This document shows positions 7,301 through 15,212 of a stretch of 17,898 bases of DNA, piece by piece. The position numbers and the translations under genes were made by a program. The DNA is from Bermanella sp034112325 (lineage in GTDB: Bacteria > Pseudomonadota > Gammaproteobacteria > Pseudomonadales > Oceanobacteraceae): NCBI GenBank assembly GCA_034112325.1, contig JAWUVO010000133.1, positions 1 to 17,898 of the forward strand, in the 5' to 3' direction. Every line of letters begins with the position of its first letter. Position 1 is the stretch's first letter. Under the pieces are notes generated by a model. It was given only the letters and a program-made list of their open reading frames with translations, searched no databases and had not been told where the DNA came from.

Positions 7301-10300
7301 TGAATTTCGCTCTATTGCCACTGAAATTTTGGGTTGCACAGGAGTGCCACCTAAACGAGATACCAGATCATTTTCTGGTAACACCGCTTGGCTAGCAGCA
7401 ACCATATCCATCATATTTAGCAGACCTTCATGGCCTAACTTAATATCTGAAATTAATTCATTATCTGGTAATAGGCCGGCTGATATGACTTTATTATAAG
7501 CAATTTTTAACGCGTCACATAACGCTACAATTGGAAGTAAGTCTGCCATCTGAGCGCCTTTTTCTAGCGTCTCAATATCATCTACTACAGTATCCAATAT
7601 TTGATGATTTGATGTTTCATTTTCCCAGCGCTCTAATAAATTCTCGGCATCTGTTAAAATATCCATGCCTTCAGATAAAAATATCGACAGTACTTGTGGA
7701 TCAATATTTTTATTAGCACTGGTTCCAAGACTCTGGTGGAATTGAGCGACTAATTGATTACTAATGCGCTGAATATCAGAGGCTAAATCTTGACTGCCAG
7801 CAATTGGCGTCATCTGATTATTATTTAACTGCTCCTGACCATCGTCGATTAAGTCTTTACCACGAATAAACAAGTGAACTATTTCTGCGCTGACATCCAC
7901 ATGATAAATACATAAATCTCTAGCAAAATTTTCTAATACTCCTGCAATTTCAGCAATATTTTCAATGTGCGCCATATGCGCACTGCCTTTTAATGTATGC
8001 AGGGCACGCTGGAGTTCATCGCTTATTGGGGTCTGATAATCTTCGCTTTGTGAGGTATTAATAAAGCCCTGAATAACGGCTAGATGACTTTCTAGTTCTT
8101 GGCTAAATACTTCAAGTAAAGCCGCATCTATTATATTGTCGTCTTCGTTAGAGCTACTCTCAATGACCGCTGATGGTTCTGCTATAGAGCTAAACTCGGC
8201 AACCCAAGGACCAACTGGCTCGCCTTTGGATATGGCGTGGGCATATTCTTGAATAGCCAATACATCAACATCACATGCTTTGCGATTTTTAAATGCATCA
8301 ATCAAAGCCGGAACTTGGGTAATTGTATAATCGACAATATCGATAAAGTTAGTCGAAAACGGAATAGTATGATCAATCATTCTATTGAACATATTTTCAA
8401 TAGACCATGCGGTCTCGCCTATTTCTTCCGCACTTACCATGCGGCCGCTGCCTTTCAATGTATGAAATGCACGACGAGTATTTGCTAAAGCATCTTCATT
8501 TTGCTGATCTGCTCGATAGATCGGCCAAAACTCTTCAATGGTTTCTAATACTTCTTCAGCTTCTTCTAAAAAGATCTCAATAATTTCATCATCGATCAAA
8601 TCATCTTCATCATCATCTAAGTCTAGTGTGACTTCAGGCAATGGATCTATTGATTGCGGTTCCTGCTGCGATTCATTTTCTGACGATAAATCTAACGCAT
8701 TATCTAAAGCACTTTCTGCAATTTCTGAATCTTCATCATCTGCAACTTCCATAACAGGCAGTTCAGATATTTCTGAAAGAGAATCTCTTAACTCGTTATT
8801 TAGTAATTTAGATTCGATTGTTTCTTGGTCGACTTCTTCAGCTAACGTATCTAGATGCTGCTCTTCGACTTGATTAAATTCAGATTCCTCTGAAACATCT
8901 AGTTCTTCAGAGGTTTCTTCTAAGCCAAAATCTACTTCAATTAAATCATCTTCTTCTAATGCTTCAATATCTAATACACCATCTTCTGGCGAAAGATCAT
9001 AAGACGAGGTGTAAGGTAATATTGCTGCTCTAGCTTTGTTTAATATCGCTTTGTCGGCAAACTGCGAGTTTTCTTCTAAACGCTCTAAGAAATACTCAAT
9101 ACCACTTAATGCTTCAGCTAAAGAATTTAATAAAAAGTCAGCCGGAAACTTTTGAGAATCAACGTGCTTTTGTAATATATTTGAACATGATCTAGCAATG
9201 TCAGCCGCTTCGACCTGGGGCACCATTATTAAAGTACCTCTTAAATTCATTAGCAACGCAGCCGCTTCAGCTAATAAAGATATGTCGCTACTTGGAACAT
9301 ATTCGACAATTTTATCTTTAACTTGCTCAACTAATTTAATCGATTCTTTTAGTACTACATGCTGAGCATCATTTAACTGAACACGCTCTGGAGATGAGGC
9401 TTCTACACCGCCGTTAAAGCGGTCACTTAAACCTACAAGAGAAGCTTCGACATAAAGTAATGCCCCAGCAATATCCATTAGCTCGGTATTGCCTGCGGTT
9501 TTATTATCTTTTACAAAACCACTAATAACATCATATTGGTCTAGGACAACAGTTCTTGGTGTGCCTAAGCCCAGCATTCCCATGGTGTCGCCAATTTGTT
9601 TGAAACTAGGTAACAGCTCAGACATTTGAGAAGCATTGGCACCTTTACCTTGAACTAAAACATCTAGCTTTTCTTTCAAGCCAGTTATTTCTTCTATCAA
9701 AGCATTTGCGACACTGCTCATGGTACTTTTGTCAGGCCCGCTTAATGCATTACGATCAGCATCTAATTCGGCACTAGTTGGCAATGCATCGTCTAACCCA
9801 AATTCTTTTCGGACAGCATCAATTCTTGCTGTACTTGTTTCAGATTTAGCAACATAGAATAATAAATTTTTAAGTAAATCTTCAGGGATTTTATTAAACG
9901 AATCTGAACCATTTGTAATTAAACTTTTAAGTTCAGGCTCTAAACGTTTTAAGGATTCTTTGATTCCACTGGTAACTGCAATACCTTTACTGGTAACACC
10001 TTCTAGTGCCGCCGTAGCGACGTTCCATAAAGGTTCTGCAGGTGTATCTTTTAATATTTTAGCTAAACGAGCCGCTACTTTTTGTAAGTATTCAGCGTTA
10101 TGTTGAGTGTCTTTACCTTGCAGTAATCCAAGCAACGCAACTTGATACATTTGACGTAGCTTTCTTGCTAGATCAATAAATTGCTTGTCTGAAAACTGTC
10201 TGCGCTGCTGATCATTAATTGGGGCGCTTGGCTTTATATCTGGCTGAAACAATGACGTCTCAGAAAGTAAGCTTTCGCCACGAGCCGCACGCAGATCATT

Positions 10301-10663
10301 TAGCACTGGTAAAAGTACTACCGGTAAATCTCTATGACCTAGCTTGATGTGATCTAAATAATTAGGCAATTGCAAAATAGCCTGCATAAGCACCTGACGT
10401 GCTTCTGCTGCGTCGCTGACAGAATCGTCTAGCATAGCTTTGGCTACACCTTCCATTTCTTCAGCAAGCATGGCTGCGCCGTAGAACTCTACCATTTGTA
10501 GTGTTCCACTAACCTGATGTAAATAAGTCAAACAGAATTTCATCCGCGCCGTATCGTCTGGAGACTCTACATAAGCCTCTAGCTCGTACTGCGCCTGTTT
10601 TAAGACTTCTTCAATTTCGCCTTTAACCCAATCAAGGGCTACAAAATCATGGCGACCGCCCAT
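4379..10663 (-). CDS. chpA: Giant chemotaxis-type histidine kinase ChpA
   Basis: The central kinase of the Pil-Chp system, 2094 residues from the ATG at 10663; the P. aeruginosa protein is about 2470. An N-terminal FimL-like part starts with an HPt-like site at H49 (LHQVSG) and has a degenerate one at M472. An extremely acidic linker (about 565-704) follows. Five HPt-like modules come next, centred on H734, H889, E1031 (Glu replaces His), H1193 and H1348. Each is preceded at exactly 38 residues by a related helix start such as EIFLEEAEE. The kinase core has a dimerisation region (about 1484-1640), N-box HMLRNAVDHGLE (1674-1685), G1 box DDGAGI (1718-1723) and GRGVGMDVV (1770-1778). A CheW-like regulatory domain (about 1807-1950) and a complete receiver (D1980/D1981, D2024, T2054, K2076) follow. 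It would phosphorylate PilG and PilH. The frame is open to a TTG at 10681 without a ribosome site, so the ATG is chosen. Confidence 0.97.
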   Translation of the reverse strand: MGGRHDFVALDWVKGEIEEVLKQAQYELEAYVESPDDTARMKFCLTYLHQVSGTLQMVEFYGAAMLAEEMEGVAKAMLDDSVSDAAEARQVLMQAILQLPNYLDHIKLGHRDLPVVLLPVLNDLRAARGESLLSETSLFQPDIKPSAPINDQQRRQFSDKQFIDLARKLRQMYQVALLGLLQGKDTQHNAEYLQKVAARLAKILKDTPAEPLWNVATAALEGVTSKGIAVTSGIKESLKRLEPELKSLITNGSDSFNKIPEDLLKNLLFYVAKSETSTARIDAVRKEFGLDDALPTSAELDADRNALSGPDKSTMSSVANALIEEITGLKEKLDVLVQGKGANASQMSELLPSFKQIGDTMGMLGLGTPRTVVLDQYDVISGFVKDNKTAGNTELMDIAGALLYVEASLVGLSDRFNGGVEASSPERVQLNDAQHVVLKESIKLVEQVKDKIVEYVPSSDISLLAEAAALLMNLRGTLIMVPQVEAADIARSCSNILQKHVDSQKFPADFLLNSLAEALSGIEYFLERLEENSQFADKAILNKARAAILPYTSSYDLSPEDGVLDIEALEEDDLIEVDFGLEETSEELDVSEESEFNQVEEQHLDTLAEEVDQETIESKLLNNELRDSLSEISELPVMEVADDEDSEIAESALDNALDLSSENESQQEPQSIDPLPEVTLDLDDDEDDLIDDEIIEIFLEEAEEVLETIEEFWPIYRADQQNEDALANTRRAFHTLKGSGRMVSAEEIGETAWSIENMFNRMIDHTIPFSTNFIDIVDYTITQVPALIDAFKNRKACDVDVLAIQEYAHAISKGEPVGPWVAEFSSIAEPSAVIESSSNEDDNIIDAALLEVFSQELESHLAVIQGFINTSQSEDYQTPISDELQRALHTLKGSAHMAHIENIAEIAGVLENFARDLCIYHVDVSAEIVHLFIRGKDLIDDGQEQLNNNQMTPIAGSQDLASDIQRISNQLVAQFHQSLGTSANKNIDPQVLSIFLSEGMDILTDAENLLERWENETSNHQILDTVVDDIETLEKGAQMADLLPIVALCDALKIAYNKVISAGLLPDNELISDIKLGHEGLLNMMDMVAASQAVLPENDLVSRLGGTPVQPKISVAIERNSANESSAKLVIPEGEAEVEAVEESFQSDVDPELLEIFFEEAEELVNSISVSLDAWEDDRDNLLQVAELQRDLHTFKGGARMSEINAIGDLAHELEDLYEGLSLGNLSASNQLFELLHICHDRLSDMVQNLKLGKSIKSAPELITAIQLYLAGESLDLPMPIIEVAPPEKVIEESVSIEQMALDADAEIVEIFMEEAEELMEELDTHIQAWRGEPENSEHNEAIQRVLHTLKGGARITGLKDIGDLAHEMETELNNRLVNNEHGDESLFEELVSQYDVIMSRIDSVQLWLREGAQGPLMTAVVAKSSDTSVVGETAKEVTVEVAATSQSSTQQELVAEQTNVVALHPKAETPEKTEGQQAKRAGPQEMIKVPADLLDGLVNLAGETSISRGRLENQVTDFSYSLEDMDATLDRLRDQLRRLDMETEAQVLFRREQQGPEYEDFDPLEMDRYSQLQQLSRSLVESASDLVDIKSTLLNKTRDAETLLLQQSRVNTELQEGLMKTRMVPFARMVPRLRRIVRQISSELGKQVELEVNNADGEMDRSVLERLISPLEHMLRNAVDHGLESTAGRVQAGKSEVGHIQLDLSRDGSDVVIRLVDDGAGINLDKVRSKAIERGLLEKDAQLPDQEIMQFILQAGFSTAEQVTQISGRGVGMDVVNSEIKQVGGTVTINSNAGQGTEFTIRLPFTVSVNRALMTKVGEALFAIPLNSIEGIVRVSTNNLRELYKQDNPVYSYGGRDYQLEYLGHLLRDENQAKLPDSNVQMPVVLVRGAQPAAIQVDTLMGSREIVVKALGPQFNSVVGVSGGTILGDGSVVIILDLPNMMRHVNSIEYKQHLELEHQAEAQLTNVKADSVISVLVVDDSVTVRKVTTRLLERQGYEVLTAKDGVDAMEILQDYRPTVVLLDIEMPRMDGFEVATQMRHSSQLKDIPIIMITSRTGDKHKERAMAIGVTDYMGKPFQEEKLLGAISKLTESA

Positions 10664-10668
10664 AGTGG

Positions 10669-10672
10669 CTCC
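10669..10672 (-). promoter_or_regulatory. Ribosome binding site of chpA
   Basis: Read on the minus strand, GGAG stands 5 bases before the ATG at 10663. The alternative TTG start at 10681 has only AT-rich sequence upstream. This fixes the chpA start six codons inside the longest open frame. Confidence 0.7.
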
Positions 10673-10696
10673 GCTATCCAATTGTTCTAATTTTTG

Positions 10697-11566
10697 TTAT
10701 GCACGCTTCTTAAACGCCGTTATGGACTCGCCTTTAATTGATTCTAATTGCTCATGTTTCCAATCCACAATTTCACCCATACCAATTAAAAGCAATCCTC
10801 CAGGAGCCAACCGTTCCACTAAGTGGTTCAGTATTTCCTGTCGACGCGAGCGGCGAAAATATATCAATACATTCTGACAATAAATAATGTGCCGTGGTGT
10901 TTTAGCCACTTTATCTAATTGCAAAATGTTTACCTGCGCAAAGCAGGTTTTTTTCTTTAACTTCTGCGTGATCTTATAACAACCATTTGGCTCTTGTTGA
11001 AAGTAGTGCTTCACATAATGCTCAGTCACGGCTTCCAATCGACGCTGGTTGTACTGTGCTTTTCTAGCCTTACTTAATACCGGAACACTTATATCCGTGC
11101 CCGTTACCAAGAAGCTAGAATCGTTATCAGATGTTTGCAAAATTTCATTTGCGAGCATCGCCAAACTATAAACCTCTTCACCGCTAGAACATCCAACACT
11201 CCAGATATCCAGTGGGTTTTTTTTCGTATATTCGGTTTGATGACTGGCTATATATCTGGCCACATAATCAAACGCTTCTGGATCACGAAAAAAACGTGTT
11301 TCTTGTACAGTTAAACTATCAACCAAGTTTGACCATTCAATATTCCCCATAGGGCCATGAACAATTTGCTCGTAATATTCTTGATAGTTTACCACTCCAA
11401 TTTCACGCATACGCTGCATTAAGCTGGATTGTAAAAAAGATTTGCGATGATTAGCTACAAAAATACCCGTACGTGCTTCAAGCAAATCTCTCCAAAGAGA
11501 GAATTGCTGATCACTCATGTCAGGTAAGGTCTTTAAAGACCAACTATGAGCCTGCACGTCAATCAC
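10697..11566 (-). CDS. pilK: CheR-type chemoreceptor methyltransferase PilK
   Basis: A SAM-dependent methyltransferase (289 residues) expected to methylate glutamates of PilJ. The CheR N-terminal helical part (about 18-95) ends in LTVQETRFFRD (85-95), the substrate/SAM-contacting segment of the family. The Rossmann-like part shows WSVGCSSGEE (122-131), the SAM-binding acidic residue D158 in TGTDIS, and CQNVLIYF (230-237), where most CheRs have CRNVLIYF. GGLLLIGMGE (256-265) closes the fold. No tetratricopeptide tail is present. The GTG start has AAGG 7 bases upstream, overlapping the pilJ stop. An ATG 16 codons later (11518) is possible but has no ribosome site. It lies 12 bases after pilJ. 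Confidence 0.94.
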   Translation of the reverse strand: MIDVQAHSWSLKTLPDMSDQQFSLWRDLLEARTGIFVANHRKSFLQSSLMQRMREIGVVNYQEYYEQIVHGPMGNIEWSNLVDSLTVQETRFFRDPEAFDYVARYIASHQTEYTKKNPLDIWSVGCSSGEEVYSLAMLANEILQTSDNDSSFLVTGTDISVPVLSKARKAQYNQRRLEAVTEHYVKHYFQQEPNGCYKITQKLKKKTCFAQVNILQLDKVAKTPRHIIYCQNVLIYFRRSRRQEILNHLVERLAPGGLLLIGMGEIVDWKHEQLESIKGESITAFKKRA

Positions 11567-11578
11567 AAACTAACCTTA

Positions 11579-13612
11579 CTAAACGTTTGATTCAGGTAGC
11601 TTAAAGCCAGCTACAGATTCACGTAGCTTAGTCGCCATTTCTGCTAGGTTACCGATCGACTTAGCCGTTGCGGTTGTACCAGCAGATGTCTGCGATGTGA
11701 TCTCTTGGATTACGTTCATCGTATTTGATATGTGACCCGCAGATGATGCTTGCTGACGAGCAGCGTTTGAGATGTTTTGAATCAAGTCTGCAAGGTTTTT
11801 AGATACGGTTTCGATTTCTTCAAGAGCAACACCCGCATCCTGCGCTAGGCGTGCACCACGTACCACCTCGGCCGTTGTATGTTCCATCGATATTACCGCT
11901 TCGTTAGTATCATTCTGAATCGTTTTAACCAGAGCTTCAATCTGCTTGGTTGCTGCTGCTGAACGCTCAGCTAGACGCTGCACTTCATCCGCAACTACCG
12001 CGAAACCTCGACCTGCATCACCAGCCATAGAGGCCTGTATTGCAGCGTTTAGAGATAGAATGTTAGTTTGATCTGCGATGTCGTTGATCAAGGAAATGAT
12101 ATCCCCGATTTCTTGTGACGATTCACCTAGACGCTTGATACGTTTTGATGTTTCTTGAATCTGCTCACGAATGTTATCCATGCCGTTAATGGTTGCCTGT
12201 ACAACTTCGGCACCCTTGTTGGCGATGGTTACAGATCGCTCTGCCACCGAGGTAGATTCTGATGCGTTTGACGATACTTGGTCAATGGAAACGGCCATTT
12301 CGTTAATCGCAGCCGATGCTCCGGCAATCTCCTGGGCTTGGTGTTCTGCAGCGTCTGCAAGGTGCATCGCTGTAGACTGTGTTTCTTGTGCAGCCGATGC
12401 AACTTGCACCGCTGTTTCGTTAATTGCCGTTACTAGCGCACGCATTTGGTCGATCGCGAAGTTAATGGAGTCAGCAATCGCACCCGTAAAGTCCTCGGTT
12501 ACTGTTGCTTGTGTAGTTAAGTCACCATCCGCTAGGTCAGCCAGTTCATCAAGTAAACGAAGGATCGCCATTTGGTTGGCTTCGTTTTTAGTTTCTTCTT
12601 CTCTAAGAGTGTGCTGCGTGTCTTGGTAAGATACATAACCAACACCACCTAGCATAATAAGACCGATAACCGCCAATAAGTAACCAGCTGTTTGCAGTAA
12701 AGTCCAAGAACTAGCTCGGGCTTCGTGAAGCTCAGTTAAAGTAGAGGTTTGTTCAAGCAATGTTTGCGACAGGTTAAATATATTGTTAGCTGACTCACGT
12801 ACTTGGAAAAGCTCTGGAGATGTTTCTAAAATCTCGTCTACCGAACCGGCTACGAATTCGAACAATTCTGATATTTCGGCTAACGAGTCAATCGCTTCTT
12901 CATCAGCTACAGGCTCAATACCCATGGCCACGTTGCCTTCGATCATGCCGCTAAGTACGCGACCAAATAAGTTAGCATCACGACCAAAGCTATCGGCTGC
13001 CATTACCGCATCGTCACCACCAGATAATACTTTGTTAACCGAGCGTACAATACGCTCTGCTAACCACGACTGACGCTGAGCTACCGCAACCTGTTCGGCT
13101 GGGGCATCGTTATCTAGCAAGATTTCTACAACTTCGTCGTATTCAACCTGCAATTGCGGGATAGTTTCAGAAAGTGTTGCTGCTACTTCGTGTAGCGATA
13201 GAACCGTATCTTGGGTTTCTAATATTCTATCGGCTGACCCACGCACATCGCCCCAAAGGGCTTGTAGCTCGGCAATACCATCTACTGGGCTGGCTGGTAA
13301 GCCAGTGCTTTTATTACCAATTGAGATATAGCCCCAACGCGTTTCAAAGTTTGTACGTGCAGATCGAAGCAAACGGAAGGCTTCTTCTTTACCCGCAGCA
13401 GCTTCCACGGCGTTTTTTGCCACCTGCTGGGAGAGCACACGGAGTTCACCTGCGTTAGAGATGTATTCTGCGTCTTGGTCAGTTTTATACTGTACGAATA
13501 CAGTAATACCTAAGAATGCCAGTATGAACACAACAAACGCGACTATAAAGCCTAAGCGCGCGGTGTTATTTAAGAGTATCGACAGGATTGCACTGTCTGG
13601 GTTTGCTTTCAT
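11579..13612 (-). CDS. pilJ: Methyl-accepting type IV pilus receptor PilJ
   Basis: The 677-residue inner-membrane chemoreceptor of the Pil-Chp system. It has a short cytoplasmic N-terminus, membrane segment 1 (about 19-40), a periplasmic PilJ-type helical sensor (about 41-305) and membrane segment 2 (about 308-328). A HAMP-like linker and the long signalling coiled coil to the end follow. The hairpin tip that contacts kinase and CheW is clear: IADQTNILSLNAAIQ (512-526) followed by ASMAGDAGRGFAVVADEV (527-544). This closely follows the P. aeruginosa PilJ tip rather than the usual receptor wording (AAIEAARAGE). Gln/Glu-rich helices on both sides offer methylation sites for PilK and ChpB. No CheR-docking pentapeptide is seen at the C-terminus (KLPESNV). 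In Pseudomonas PilJ monitors pilin during surface contact. Its ATG has GGAGA upstream. Confidence 0.97.
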   Translation of the reverse strand: MKANPDSAILSILLNNTARLGFIVAFVVFILAFLGITVFVQYKTDQDAEYISNAGELRVLSQQVAKNAVEAAAGKEEAFRLLRSARTNFETRWGYISIGNKSTGLPASPVDGIAELQALWGDVRGSADRILETQDTVLSLHEVAATLSETIPQLQVEYDEVVEILLDNDAPAEQVAVAQRQSWLAERIVRSVNKVLSGGDDAVMAADSFGRDANLFGRVLSGMIEGNVAMGIEPVADEEAIDSLAEISELFEFVAGSVDEILETSPELFQVRESANNIFNLSQTLLEQTSTLTELHEARASSWTLLQTAGYLLAVIGLIMLGGVGYVSYQDTQHTLREEETKNEANQMAILRLLDELADLADGDLTTQATVTEDFTGAIADSINFAIDQMRALVTAINETAVQVASAAQETQSTAMHLADAAEHQAQEIAGASAAINEMAVSIDQVSSNASESTSVAERSVTIANKGAEVVQATINGMDNIREQIQETSKRIKRLGESSQEIGDIISLINDIADQTNILSLNAAIQASMAGDAGRGFAVVADEVQRLAERSAAATKQIEALVKTIQNDTNEAVISMEHTTAEVVRGARLAQDAGVALEEIETVSKNLADLIQNISNAARQQASSAGHISNTMNVIQEITSQTSAGTTATAKSIGNLAEMATKLRESVAGFKLPESNV

Positions 13613-13634
13613 GGTGTTGATTTCTCCGCAACCG

Positions 13635-13671
13635 TAACTTTCTATAATTATTATAAATTCTTAACTTTCTA
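13635..13671 (-). repeat. Paired 10-bp direct repeat flanking an AT-rich core before pilJ
   Basis: In the 80-base gap between pilI and pilJ the sequence TAACTTTCTA occurs at 13635-13644 and again at 13662-13671, a 27-base period. Between them lies an almost symmetric AT-rich core. Read towards pilJ the core contains TATAAT (complement of 13650-13655). A TTTACA (complement of 13677-13682) lies 21 bases upstream, too far for a standard sigma-70 promoter. An internal promoter, regulator site or mRNA processing site for pilJ is possible. Confidence 0.4.
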
Positions 13672-13692
13672 CGATATGTAAAAAGCGCAAAA

Positions 13693-14220
13693 CTATACGG
13701 CAATATCCATATAGTGTTGATCTTCAACTAGGGCATCAAAACTGAAAACCGGCCAATTCTCTCCATCACGGGCATAACTGCCAGTAATGAAAGGCTTAGC
13801 TGTTTCAGGAATATCCATATTTGAGGACGCATTTTTCGACTCGACTGAAAAATACTGCATACCAAGTACCGCATCTACAACCAAGCCATTTAAAACGTCC
13901 CCTTTTTCGATAATAAGGGTTCGCCTTGCTCTCTGCGATGTCATTCGACCACCTAAAAAGGCGGCTAAATCCATCACAGGGATCAAGCGGCCACGAACAT
14001 TAGCCACTCCCTGCACCCAATGTTTTACCCCTGGAACTGGGGTTAACTTGGGCGCAGTCAAAATTTCACTTACATCTGACATAGGCGCTACATAACGCTT
14101 ACCTGCCAGAACAAAGCCTACTCCACGCCAGTACTCAACCGCTTCAATTTGCGATGGCAAATCGGCCGCATGAGCGCGACAGCGGTTGGCAATATTATGT
14201 AGAAGCTCAAAAGGCGCCAT
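13693..14220 (-). CDS. pilI: CheW-like adaptor protein PilI
   Basis: A 175-residue cytoplasmic CheW-domain protein that links PilJ to the kinase ChpA. The CheW fold spans about 33-170. GVANVRGRLIPVMDL at 71-85 is the characteristic receptor/kinase-binding strand pair with its conserved Arg. An N-terminal extension of about 30 residues matches the usual PilI layout. The ATG at 14220 has AGG 6 bases upstream, and the gene begins 11 bases after pilH. The order pilG-pilH-pilI-pilJ identifies it as PilI rather than a flagellar CheW. Confidence 0.95.
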   Translation of the reverse strand: MAPFELLHNIANRCRAHAADLPSQIEAVEYWRGVGFVLAGKRYVAPMSDVSEILTAPKLTPVPGVKHWVQGVANVRGRLIPVMDLAAFLGGRMTSQRARRTLIIEKGDVLNGLVVDAVLGMQYFSVESKNASSNMDIPETAKPFITGSYARDGENWPVFSFDALVEDQHYMDIAV

Positions 14221-14231
14221 ATATAACCTAA

Positions 14232-14600
14232 CTACTCGCCAGCAATAACTGTGTTAATGGTTTCAGCTAACTGATCTTCGGTCACTGGTTTAACCAAATA
14301 ACCTCTGGCACCTTGACGCTGACCCCAGACCTTATCTGTCTCTTGGTCTTTGGTAGTAACAATAATCACTGGGATATGAGCTGTTTTTTCGTCTTTTGTT
14401 AATTGACGGGTCGCCTGGAAACCATTTAAGCCCGGCATAACAATATCCATAAGCACTACATCTGGTAGCTCTTCACGAGCCAATGCAACACCATCTGCAC
14501 CATTTTCAGCGGTTAAAACATCAAAACCCTTTGCTTCAAGCATAGATTTCAACGTAAACGTTTCGGTTGGTGAGTCGTCAACAATTAACACTAACGCCAT
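14232..14600 (-). CDS. pilH: CheY-like response regulator PilH
   Basis: A stand-alone receiver domain of 122 residues. The acidic pair D8-D9, the phosphoacceptor D52 in LMDIVMPG, a Thr at the switch position (VTTKDQ, 82-83) and K104 in VKP are all present. ChpA is expected to phosphorylate it. In P. aeruginosa PilH affects pilus retraction and helps drain phosphate from the pathway. WGQRQGARGYLVKP near the end is typical of PilH. The ATG has AGGA 4 bases upstream, and the gene is 45 bases after pilG. Confidence 0.96.
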   Translation of the reverse strand: MALVLIVDDSPTETFTLKSMLEAKGFDVLTAENGADGVALAREELPDVVLMDIVMPGLNGFQATRQLTKDEKTAHIPVIIVTTKDQETDKVWGQRQGARGYLVKPVTEDQLAETINTVIAGE

Positions 14601-14645
14601 AAATTCCTCAATTCTCTATATTCTATCTATATAAGCTATGCCGAC

Positions 14646-15026
14646 CTACTTAACGTGGTCGCGGATAGCTCCTAATAATTCGTCTTTACTAAATGGCTTG
14701 GTAAGGTACTGGTCCGAACCAACAATGCGGCCTTTGGCCTTATCGAATAATCCGTCTTTGCTAGAAAGCATGACAACGGGAGTATTCTTAAAATTAGAGT
14801 TATTTTTAATCAGTGCGCAGGTTTGATAACCATCTAAACGAGGCATCATTATATCTACAAAAATGATCTCAGGGTGATTGTCTGCAATCTTTGCTAACGC
14901 ATCAAAGCCATCAGTGGCTGTAATTACGTTGCACCCTACTTTTTTAAGTAATGTCTCTGCGGTACGGCGAATGGTTTTACTATCGTCGATCACCATTACT
15001 TTAATATTTTCGAAATTATCCGCCAT
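14646..15026 (-). CDS. pilG: CheY-like response regulator PilG
   Basis: First gene of the Pil-Chp operon, a 126-residue single receiver domain. Its acidic pair is D14-D15, its phosphoacceptor D58 lies in FVDIMMPRLDG, its switch residue is S88 and its lysine is K110 in LTKPF. These positions equal those of P. aeruginosa PilG, where the protein promotes pilus extension and raises cAMP through FimL/FimV and CyaB. AGG lies 7 bases before the ATG. It is divergent from gshB, separated by a 186-base shared upstream region. Confidence 0.96.
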   Translation of the reverse strand: MADNFENIKVMVIDDSKTIRRTAETLLKKVGCNVITATDGFDALAKIADNHPEIIFVDIMMPRLDGYQTCALIKNNSNFKNTPVVMLSSKDGLFDKAKGRIVGSDQYLTKPFSKDELLGAIRDHVK

Positions 15027-15068
15027 AAATCAGCCTGCTGCCGGTCGTTTGTTCGTTCTTGTTATTTG

Positions 15069-15096
15069 TGTATACCACGTAGCAGTACTTTGTAAC
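15069..15096 (-). promoter_or_regulatory. Candidate sigma-70 promoter of the pilG operon
   Basis: Read on the minus strand, GTTACA (complement of 15091-15096) and TATACA (complement of 15069-15074) are separated by 16 bases. The -10 is preceded by TGG, an extended -10 arrangement. Transcription would begin near 15061, leaving a leader of about 35 bases before pilG. Each hexamer matches the consensus at four of six positions, so this is a candidate only. Confidence 0.4.
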
Positions 15097-15174
15097 ACAC
15101 TCGGGGCATCCATTCTAGGGCCACTTTAACACACTATTGTCTAAGTCATTTATCGTTTTTAGTTATTTTGTAGG

Positions 15175-15180
15175 TACAAT
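15175..15180 (+). promoter_or_regulatory. Possible -10 element of gshB
   Basis: TACAAT lies 32 bases before the gshB ATG in the divergent pilG-gshB region and matches the -10 consensus at five of six positions. No good -35 is found at 16-18 bases, so the assignment is weak. Confidence 0.25.
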
Positions 15181-15212
15181 GCAATCAGTTTTTTACATTC
15201 AGGTGAATATTT

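Noticed and set aside
8538..8873. Serine-rich open frame on the plus strand inside chpA
   Set aside because: It is the mirror of the acidic linker: GAA/GAT-rich coding gives TCT/TCA/ATC-rich antisense, read as Ser. It has no start signals and no homology-like motifs.
4379..10663. ChpA DNA repeats as a sign of recent internal duplication
   Set aside because: The HPt modules resemble each other in protein motifs but are diverged in DNA, consistent with ancient duplication seen across the ChpA family.
10664..10681. Longer chpA frame starting at TTG 10681
   Set aside because: No ribosome site precedes the TTG, whereas GGAG stands 5 bases before the in-frame ATG at 10663.
12171..12629. 152-residue Ala/Ser-rich open frame on the plus strand inside pilJ
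   Set aside because: It lies antisense to the well-conserved HAMP and signalling region of PilJ, is compositionally biased, and lacks a ribosome site.
15106..15123. Sigma-54-like GG...GC upstream of pilG (TGGCCC... on the minus strand)
   Set aside because: The GG and GC dinucleotides are separated by 13 bases instead of the required 10, and the TTGC element is absent.
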